A DNA stretch of 34,726 bases from a virus: positions 1 to 34,726 of the IMG/VR virus record IMGVR_UViG_3300044733_001251, one strand, 5' to 3'. Position numbers and translations under genes: made by a program. Below, one piece after another: positions 29,368 through 34,726 of the stretch (position 1 is the first letter of the stretch; each line of letters opens with the position of its first letter). The notes under the pieces were generated by a model. That model was not told the DNA's origin. It saw only the letters and a program-made list of their open reading frames with translations, and did not search any database.

Positions 29368-29580
29368 TTACTCTGTTGTGTCTGGTGGAACTTCTTCAAT
29401 GACCACTACGGGAGCAGTCACGTTGTACTTCTTCAGCAAAGCCAAAGCAATGGCTTCTGCTGTGTCAGGTTGCGCTGTAGCTTTTGCAAGCTCGTCAGCG
29501 TCAACCACCATGCCACGGGCAACAAGATCAATGTCGCCATAGCTGGTCACGATTGCCTCAATTGCGTCTGAGAGTTTCAT
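29368..29580 (-). CDS. Hypothetical protein, 70 aa
   Basis: Starts MKLSDAIEAIVTSYGDIDLV. The ATG at 29580 overlaps the stop of the second tail-tube paralogue by ATGA; the frame upstream of this is discounted. The middle is alanine-rich and helical (ADELAKATAQPDTAEAIALA), and the C-terminus (APVVVIEEVPPDTTE) is acidic and probably flexible. No family recognised. Confidence 0.6.
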   Translation of the reverse strand: MKLSDAIEAIVTSYGDIDLVARGMVVDADELAKATAQPDTAEAIALALLKKYNVTAPVVVIEEVPPDTTE

Positions 29581-30098
29581 CAGTTGTTCGACCAGCCGTA
29601 CTGGTTGCCCCGTGGATGAATAGTGAATGTGCATTTGGCTTCAGCGCCGGGTGCAGCATCAATTTGGAACTGACCAACACGACCGTTAAACGCATAAGCA
29701 ATGGTGTTTGTGCCTTCCACTGCTGCGATCACAAAAGTGCGGTCAACAACACCAGAGTAAGCATCAGAACGGATTTGCAACAAGGCTGTATCAGCAGGGT
29801 TCCAAGCAGACGTAATGGTCAAACTTGTAGGAGCCGCTTGCACAGGAATCTTGTCGCTTTGACGGGAGCCAGCAACACCGAAACTTGCCACCGCATCATC
29901 CATACCAAAGGCAGGGATTGCTTCGACAGGCACAGCAACACCAGATGCGCCAGTGCCGTTGGCTGAAGTGCCAACAATGGTGGTAACTTGAGCAACCCAC
30001 ACAGACAGGTTAGCGGTTGTCAATGGAGTTGGAGTTGCAGCCGATTGCATCCAAAGCGATGCGGCAAAACCGGGAAGAACTTTTGCAGGAATAGTCAT
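29580..30098 (-). CDS. Tail-tube paralogue 2, 172 aa
   Basis: Closely related to the gene at 30108-30602. Shared blocks include PLTTANLSVWVAQ/PLTTAQLSLVAS, VPVEAIPAFGMDDAVASF (identical), SRQSDKIPVQAAPTSLTIT (identical) and the C-terminal FTIHPRGNQYGWSNN. The main difference is a 10-residue insertion around GTSANGTGASGVA (about 43-55). It has its own AAGGAGTCAT ribosome binding site. Either both copies form a mixed tube or one is a minor terminator or decoration. The family is the beta-sandwich tail-tube type; the two-copy state is unusual. Confidence 0.8.
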   Translation of the reverse strand: MTIPAKVLPGFAASLWMQSAATPTPLTTANLSVWVAQVTTIVGTSANGTGASGVAVPVEAIPAFGMDDAVASFGVAGSRQSDKIPVQAAPTSLTITSAWNPADTALLQIRSDAYSGVVDRTFVIAAVEGTNTIAYAFNGRVGQFQIDAAPGAEAKCTFTIHPRGNQYGWSNN

Positions 30099-30107
30099 GA
30101 TGACTCC

Positions 30108-30602
30108 TTATACGTTGTTGGACCAACCGTACTGGTTGCCACGGGGATGGATAGTGAATGTAGCCTTGGCTTCTGCACCGGGAGCGGCATCCACTTGGAA
30201 CTGGCCTACACGCCCGTTAAAGGCGTAATAAACGATGTTTGCACCCTCGGTAGCCGAGATGATGAAAGTGCGGTCAATCACGCCAGAATAGGCATCAGCA
30301 CGCATCAACAGCAAGTTGGTGTCAGCAGGATTCCATGCAGCCGTAATGGTCAAGGAAGTGGGAGCAGCCTGAACGGGAATCTTGTCAGATTGACGCGATC
30401 CAGCTACAGAGAAACTAGCTACAGCATCGTCCATGCCAAAAGCAGGGATTGCTTCGACAGGAACAATGTTGGCGCTAATAGCAATTGGAGACACGCTTGC
30501 AACCAAGGACAACTGTGCAGTAGTCAAAGGAGTAGGTGTGGCTCCGGGCTGTGCGTACAACGCAGCCGTAAAACCGGGGAGAATTTTGTTTGGTAAAGCC
30601 AT
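30108..30602 (-). CDS. Major tail tube protein (paralogue 1), 164 aa
   Basis: Starts MALPNKILPGFTAALYAQPG, a fold start typical of siphovirus tail-tube proteins, with VPVEAIPAFGMDDAVASFSV and a C-terminal RVGQFQVDAAPGAEAKATFT repeat of strands. A GAAGGA site lies upstream. It follows the neck genes and precedes a second tail-tube gene of nearly the same sequence. Such proteins stack as hexamers around the tape measure to build the tube. Which of the two is more abundant cannot be told from sequence. Confidence 0.8.
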   Translation of the reverse strand: MALPNKILPGFTAALYAQPGATPTPLTTAQLSLVASVSPIAISANIVPVEAIPAFGMDDAVASFSVAGSRQSDKIPVQAAPTSLTITAAWNPADTNLLLMRADAYSGVIDRTFIISATEGANIVYYAFNGRVGQFQVDAAPGAEAKATFTIHPRGNQYGWSNNV

Positions 30603-30639
30603 TTTGAGTATCCTTCAAAAGTTGAACAATTGTCTTGTA

Positions 30640-31059
30640 TTACGCAGGAATGTCAATGGTGCAGTCCAAGAAGATTTGCGCCATTTTTTCCTCATCGTTG
30701 TAACTGTTATACAGCCACATAACGTCAGCTTTAGAGATGTAAAAGCCTTCTGCTGGACTGCCCAAGATGCCGCTATACCCGTGCAAGGCTTGAAGAATCT
30801 GATTTGAGATTGTAAATCCTTCTTCAATCTGCTGAGTAAAGATAGAGATTTGAAATACAGGACGGTCAATGCCTTTGTTGCTTTGCTGTGTCCCCGTATA
30901 TACAGGCTGATGCACGTTACGCAGCATCCAAGTAATGAACTTGGGCTGAGTTGCAAAGTTACGGTTAAATGCCGCATACACAGGCACTGGCGTGACAATG
31001 TTTGCCAGTTGATACTGGATGGCTCTACCGTAAACAACAGGGTTTAATTGTGCTGCCAT
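30640..31059 (-). CDS. Tail terminator/completion protein (DUF3168-like), 139 aa
   Basis: Starts MAAQLNPVVYGRAIQYQLAN. The alternating strands and helix with PVFQISIFTQQIEEGFTISN, then AEGFYISKADVMWLYN and the C-terminal MAQIFLDCTIDIPA match the plan of DUF3168-type terminator proteins that cap the tube at the neck. Located between the closure protein and the tail-tube genes, the normal position. The family match is by plan and position, not a firm signature. Confidence 0.65.
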   Translation of the reverse strand: MAAQLNPVVYGRAIQYQLANIVTPVPVYAAFNRNFATQPKFITWMLRNVHQPVYTGTQQSNKGIDRPVFQISIFTQQIEEGFTISNQILQALHGYSGILGSPAEGFYISKADVMWLYNSYNDEEKMAQIFLDCTIDIPA

Positions 31060-31403
31060 TAGACCGCCGTAACTGGGTCAGAACGATAGCACAGGAACAT
31101 GACCGTCATTCGATCATCCGATTCCCGCGCACTGTCAATACGCCAATCTTGCCCACGATATGTAATTGAATAGAGGTTTTGATTTGCCACTATCAATTTC
31201 GTGTTTATTGTGTAATTGACTGTGAAATTAATCATGTCTTGATACAGACGATACTTGTCTGCAATTTTGAGGCTGTTTGCCACTGAAGCCACTCTTGCCC
31301 GAGTTGCAAACCACAATGCCTGAACAGTCGCAGACTCACCAAACGCCGACTTGGTAAAAGTCAGGTTGTTGATGTTGATGTTTTCAAAACGAGCAATTGC
31401 CAT
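31059..31403 (-). CDS. Head-tail adaptor / head closure protein, 114 aa
   Basis: Starts MAIARFENININNLTFTKSA. The final half (VANQNLYSITYRGQDWRIDS, then ARESDDRMTVMFLCYRSDPV) has the strand-strand layout of head-tail joining (SPP1 gp16 / HK97 gp7) proteins, where a Y-x-I-x-x-R-x-x-x-W-x-I/V motif is usual. It follows the connector gene by one base and precedes the tail terminator by an overlap, the expected order. It would seal the portal vertex after packaging. Confidence 0.7.
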   Translation of the reverse strand: MAIARFENININNLTFTKSAFGESATVQALWFATRARVASVANSLKIADKYRLYQDMINFTVNYTINTKLIVANQNLYSITYRGQDWRIDSARESDDRMTVMFLCYRSDPVTAV

Positions 31404-31404
31404 T

Positions 31405-32076
31405 TCACATCACCAGTGGTTTGTAATTGCGTAGCAGCGTTGTAACACCAAAAGGAATGTCTTTTAACTTTGTTTCTGTCGCATTTGCACGATTGTTGTA
31501 CAAGTGCGTGAGCAACAACAGACCTGCTTGCTTGATGACAGGGTAAGCAGCCAAAGGATTGGAAACAGTTGTGTATTGAACAACGATAGGAGCAGTCATC
31601 ACCGAATTAACATTAGTCGGCAAATTGTTAACAATTACTTTGTTGCCAGAAGCATCGTAGTAATAGCTTGTGCTTGCAAGCGTCTGAAAGACAGGTGGGA
31701 ACGCATCATTCCAATAGCCAACTGAATTGATTGTGACGCCGGGTTGATTAGTAGCAAAGTTTTGGCTGACTTCAGGCAAATCAAAGCTAATAGGGGACGC
31801 CACAAGGCTTTCAGAGCCGTACCAGACACGATAGCTTACCGGGAAGATAGACAACCCTAAGTAATCTTCAATTGCCTGTCTAGTAGCCACTTCAAGACTA
31901 GACAAATATGCATCTTGACTTTCGTCTTGAAACAAGTTTAGTTGTTGCGTGATTTCATCAAGGGTCAACCACGCCGTGACACTATCACGCCCAATCTGTT
32001 CAACCTTTGCATAGTTAAACGGATTGCGCGTTTGAGCGCCAAAAGGCGCAGCATATTGATAGTTGTCTACGCTCAT
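31405..32076 (-). CDS. Head-tail connector (gp6-like), 223 aa
   Basis: Residues about 35-75 (VTAWLTLDEITQQLNLFQDE, DAYLSSLEVATRQAIEDYLG) are the N-terminal helical part of phage gp6-like/phiE125 gp8-type connector proteins, with the LSIFPVSYRVWY strand. A beta-rich insert follows, and the C-terminus VIKQAGLLLLTHLYNNRANA (about 180-199) forms the family's last helix. It joins the portal to the closure protein. It lies directly after the second capsid paralogue. Confidence 0.8.
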   Translation of the reverse strand: MSVDNYQYAAPFGAQTRNPFNYAKVEQIGRDSVTAWLTLDEITQQLNLFQDESQDAYLSSLEVATRQAIEDYLGLSIFPVSYRVWYGSESLVASPISFDLPEVSQNFATNQPGVTINSVGYWNDAFPPVFQTLASTSYYYDASGNKVIVNNLPTNVNSVMTAPIVVQYTTVSNPLAAYPVIKQAGLLLLTHLYNNRANATETKLKDIPFGVTTLLRNYKPLVM

Positions 32077-32079
32077 GGT

Positions 32080-33111
32080 TTAAACACCTACAAGTCGGAT
32101 GCCAGCAAACGGGTCACGCACGGTACTTACAAGACGCTTTTCCGCATATAGGGTAATGAAGCCGGGGCTTGTCTGTTCCATTGCCTGAATGGTCATTTCT
32201 TCAACGTCAGCAATGCTTACAAAACGAGGCCAGTTAGCCAAATAAATGTTGAAGTTACCAGCGCCAGTTGTTTGGATGTTTGGGTTCGCAATGACAGGAA
32301 AGCCAAACACATTAACAACAGCACCGCCATCATCATCGCCAGTTTCAGCAAATTGTCTAATTGCCGCGCCACCCGTCCCGAGGTTACGCAGTTCGTGAAT
32401 TGTTTGTGGGTGCATCATCCATGCAGTACCGGGAAGATTCCAGTATTGAGCAGGGAACAAACGTGTCATGTCAGTAATGTCGGAATACGACACAGCCGCT
32501 GCTGCTTGAGTGTATGTAGCAATGGAGTGAATGCCGTTGGTGATTGCTGTGCCACTTGTACCAAATGCAGATGAAACAGCACTGGTGTACATATTCAAAC
32601 CACGCAAACCGTTTGTCGCGCCGTTGATTGTGGTGGTAGAACCAGCTTGGTCATTGTTCAAAACCATTGAAGCGCCTTCGATTTGTGCAAATTCCAGCAT
32701 CAAATCTTCGACCAGCGTTTCATTTAGGTAGTTCACATCCGACATAACCGCTGAACGCACAGGCAATTGAGCAGAAATAACACGGGTTGGCAGTTGCCAG
32801 ATAGATGTGTTGATGTTTGGCGAACCGCTGTTAGGCGTGAACGTGTATCCAAACGGGTTTGTGGAGTTTGTCGCATTACCTGTCTTAGCGACAAACTGAA
32901 CGCTTGAGCCAGATGCAGGGATAACACGCGACATCTCACGAATTGGGTTTGCAAAACGCAATGCAGCAAATGCGTTGTCAAAGAAGGTACGACCACCAAC
33001 CCCGTCACCAGAGCCTGTGATAGCAGATGCCTCGCGCAAGTCAATTGTGACTTTCTCGCCAGTTTCCAATGTTTGCTTAATTCCAGACAGGATGCGTTCG
33101 GTAATGGTCAT
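32080..33111 (-). CDS. HK97-fold capsid paralogue 2 (no delta domain), 343 aa
   Basis: Homologous along its whole length to the C-terminal part of the gene at 33168-34517. Matching blocks are REASAITGSGDGVGGRTFFD (26-45) versus KEASALTAGGDGKGGRTGYD, NTSIWQL versus DTSIWQL, NNDQ, GATNGLRGL versus GGTNGLRGL, and the ending SPGFITLYAEKRLVSTVRDP versus LPGFITFFGEKRLATSVRDP. It starts about 79 residues later than paralogue 1 and so lacks the coiled-coil scaffold-like N-terminus. It may be a minor capsid or vertex protein (as gp24 is to gp23 in T4) or a mixed lattice subunit. An intrinsic terminator lies between the two genes. Confidence 0.8.
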   Translation of the reverse strand: MTITERILSGIKQTLETGEKVTIDLREASAITGSGDGVGGRTFFDNAFAALRFANPIREMSRVIPASGSSVQFVAKTGNATNSTNPFGYTFTPNSGSPNINTSIWQLPTRVISAQLPVRSAVMSDVNYLNETLVEDLMLEFAQIEGASMVLNNDQAGSTTTINGATNGLRGLNMYTSAVSSAFGTSGTAITNGIHSIATYTQAAAAVSYSDITDMTRLFPAQYWNLPGTAWMMHPQTIHELRNLGTGGAAIRQFAETGDDDGGAVVNVFGFPVIANPNIQTTGAGNFNIYLANWPRFVSIADVEEMTIQAMEQTSPGFITLYAEKRLVSTVRDPFAGIRLVGV

Positions 33112-33134
33112 AACAGTTCCTAAATTATTGGCAC

Positions 33135-33161
33135 AAAAAGGAGGGGGAATTACCCCCCTCC
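33135..33161 (-). terminator. Intrinsic terminator between the two capsid genes
   Basis: Read on the minus strand, GGAGGGGG (33161-33154), loop GTAATT and CCCCCTCC (33147-33140) form a perfect 8-bp G/C-rich stem followed by TTTTT (33139-33135). It is directly after the stop of the first capsid gene and about 24 bases before the start of the second. It should lower expression of the second capsid and downstream tail genes relative to the first, unless an antiterminator or partial read-through acts. Confidence 0.8.
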
Positions 33162-33167
33162 GTTTTA

Positions 33168-34517
33168 TCAGGCGGCTGTACCTGTCGAGCGATAACGCAC
33201 ACCTGCGTTTGGATCTCTAACACTTGTGGCAAGCCTTTTTTCGCCAAAAAATGTTATAAATCCTGGAAGCGTCTGGTCATATCTCCGCATAACCATGTTC
33301 AGACGATCCACGATGGTGTGGAAGCGGCTCCAGTCAGCAAAGTACATTGGGTACAGGCTAGTAGTGCCAGCAGCGCCAACTGTAGATTGGAAAGGAGAGT
33401 CCAAGTAACGGTTCATCACCACATCAAAGCCAAGCATATTGCCAATGATGCCATCAGGAATCAACGACTCAGTAGAGTTGAAGATTGGACGACCATTGGT
33501 GTCTTGCAGACCACGAATAGCTTGAGCCAAGATTGGGCTGACCATGAACTTGGCGTTTGGAGTCCAATACTGCTGCGGCAAAGCCATTACCAAGTTAATA
33601 ACGTCTTTGTAAGCAATGTTGTTCAAGCCAACAGTGTTCACGTTAGAAGTCAGTTGGTCATAAGTAGCCAGCGAGTGCAGACCGCTTGAAGAACCAGTGC
33701 CAGAAGTGCCAAAAGCAGCAGCAGAAGTTGTGCCACCAGTGTAAGTGGCGTTAGAACCACCGTAACTATCAAGGCCGCGCAAACCGTTAGTTCCACCGTA
33801 GGGGTTATTCACGCCTTGTGCAACTTGGTCATTGTTCGCCACCATCGAAAGTGCCTCACTCTGACTGAAGGAGGCCAGCATGTCGTCAACAACAACAGCT
33901 TCCAAACCATCAATGTCGTCCAATGCCGCAGTACGGATTGGGAACTGCACGTTCAAGTCTTGCAAAACCAATTGCCAGATGCTTGTGTCTTCAGTAGTGG
34001 CTGCGCCGTTGTTCTGAATACCATAGCCCCATGCTTCACCCGGATTGCCCGTGCGAACACGAAATTGGTACGAGGAACCGTCAGTAGCCACAGTGCGAGA
34101 CAGACCGCGCATTGGGTTCATCAAACGCAAAGCCGTGAAGGTAGGATCGTAGCCAGTACGACCACCCTTGCCATCACCGCCAGCGGTCAGAGCAGAGGCT
34201 TCTTTCAAGTACGCATCCATTTGGCTTTCGTCTGCAAAGATTTGCAGTTCTTTTTCCAAACGGTTGTTGCCTTTGTAGAAAGTAGACAATTGCTCACGCA
34301 CATGACGGTTCACATCTTGGCGAACAGTCTTTGCGGGTGTGCGAATGAACTCAGGCATATTGATAGAAGCAACTTTGGCTTCCAGAGCAGCAACCATCTC
34401 GCTGAATTCAGCTTTGACAGCCTCAACAGCAGCAGGGATTTTGGCTTCAACAGCAGTGATGCTTTCGGCTTGTTTAGCTTCGATAGCATCCAGTTTTTCG
34501 AGGATAACTTGGGACAT
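33168..34517 (-). CDS. Major capsid protein (HK97 fold), 449 aa
   Basis: N-terminal about 5-50 is a coiled coil (LEKLDAIEAKQAESITAVEA, then KAEFSEMVAALEAKV), matching the delta domain of HK97 gp5 that guides procapsid assembly and is removed by the protease. A linker follows to about 103, then the HK97-fold body beginning near LKEASALTAGGDG (104) and including FTALRLMNPMRGLS, TEDTSIWQL, YQFRVRTG and the terminal FGEKRLATSVRDPNAG. An AAAGG site lies upstream of the ATG at 34517, and only three bases separate it from the upstream stop. Length is typical of an HK97-like precursor. Confidence 0.9.
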   Translation of the reverse strand: MSQVILEKLDAIEAKQAESITAVEAKIPAAVEAVKAEFSEMVAALEAKVASINMPEFIRTPAKTVRQDVNRHVREQLSTFYKGNNRLEKELQIFADESQMDAYLKEASALTAGGDGKGGRTGYDPTFTALRLMNPMRGLSRTVATDGSSYQFRVRTGNPGEAWGYGIQNNGAATTEDTSIWQLVLQDLNVQFPIRTAALDDIDGLEAVVVDDMLASFSQSEALSMVANNDQVAQGVNNPYGGTNGLRGLDSYGGSNATYTGGTTSAAAFGTSGTGSSSGLHSLATYDQLTSNVNTVGLNNIAYKDVINLVMALPQQYWTPNAKFMVSPILAQAIRGLQDTNGRPIFNSTESLIPDGIIGNMLGFDVVMNRYLDSPFQSTVGAAGTTSLYPMYFADWSRFHTIVDRLNMVMRRYDQTLPGFITFFGEKRLATSVRDPNAGVRYRSTGTAA

Positions 34518-34520
34518 GAT

Positions 34521-34726
34521 TTAACCTTTAAGTCGTTTATCAAGGAGTTTCAGAAGTTCACGTTGCTCAAGAGCAGCAAGAATTTCTGCTTCGGTTGCCT
34601 CCGCATCAGAATCACTCTGGTTTGGCGCAGTTTCAATAGGCACTTCAACAGCATCACGCTGTTCAATTACCGTCTTGAATACAGATGCGGCGGCAACCGA
34701 CATCTGCTTGGACAGACCTGCATCCC
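34521..34726 (-). CDS. C-terminal fragment of a head gene, probably prohead protease
   Basis: The frame is open to the right edge and reads ...DAGLSKQMSVAAASVFKTVI, then EQRDAVEVPIE, SDAEATEAEILAALEQRELL and KLLDKRLKG. The start is outside the window; the ATG at 34703 is merely internal. A flexible, acidic C-terminal tail followed by a short helix is typical of the ends of phage prohead proteases, and the position directly upstream of the major capsid gene suggests it, but no catalytic motif is inside the window. A scaffold or portal tail cannot be excluded. Confidence 0.5.
   Translation of the reverse strand, partial: DAGLSKQMSVAAASVFKTVIEQRDAVEVPIETAPNQSDSDAEATEAEILAALEQRELLKLLDKRLKG

Noticed and set aside
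29988-30596. 202-codon plus-strand open frame
   Set aside because: Antisense to both tail-tube paralogues; its internal repeat merely mirrors the duplication.

Overview
This window is most of a tailed double-stranded DNA phage genome (Caudoviricetes, siphovirus-type). It holds an HK97-like head module, a lambda-like long non-contractile tail module with a gpH-type tape measure and a gpJ-like tip protein, a lysis cassette, and two divergent early operons. Several small proteins resemble those of phages of freshwater Burkholderiales, but the host is an inference. No integrase, repressor, tRNA or CRISPR array is visible. Terminase, portal and most of the protease are absent and should lie beyond the window edges.

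Layout. (1) 1-3290: a compositionally odd segment, rich in runs of G and C and nearly devoid of AG and CT dinucleotides. It carries a minus-strand HNH endonuclease and a plus-strand run of six small genes, one of them a GP88-like cysteine-rich protein. The run ends in a strong terminator, followed by about 400 bp of non-coding low-complexity DNA. (2) 3440-7743, minus strand: an early operon of small genes, almost all joined by ATGA-type stop/start overlaps, running from a DUF1376 replication protein through a VRR-NUC-like nuclease, NinB and a Ref-like nuclease to small hypotheticals, and ending at a perfect terminator hairpin. (3) 7849-10286, plus strand: a divergent early operon with an ERF single-strand annealing protein, an SSB-like protein, a MazG-like pyrophosphohydrolase and a DUF3310 protein. 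(4) 10269-34726, minus strand: one long late transcription unit. In order of transcription (right to left) it encodes the end of a head gene, two tandem capsid paralogues, connector and closure proteins, two tandem tail-tube paralogues, tail chaperones with a programmed -1 frameshift, an HK97 gp10-like protein, the tape measure, tip proteins with an embedded acetyltransferase-like gene, J, three fibre or collar proteins, a fibre-assembly protein, a row of small membrane proteins, a holin and a GH24 endolysin.

The most striking points are these. Both main structural proteins, capsid and tail tube, are present as tandem diverged pairs. A terminator hairpin sits exactly between the two capsid genes. 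A canonical A AAA AAC slippery heptamer abuts the stop codon of the tail chaperone gene. Five consecutive membrane proteins, one only 30 residues long, precede the endolysin. The 3.1-kb left segment has a dinucleotide signature unlike the rest of the genome.
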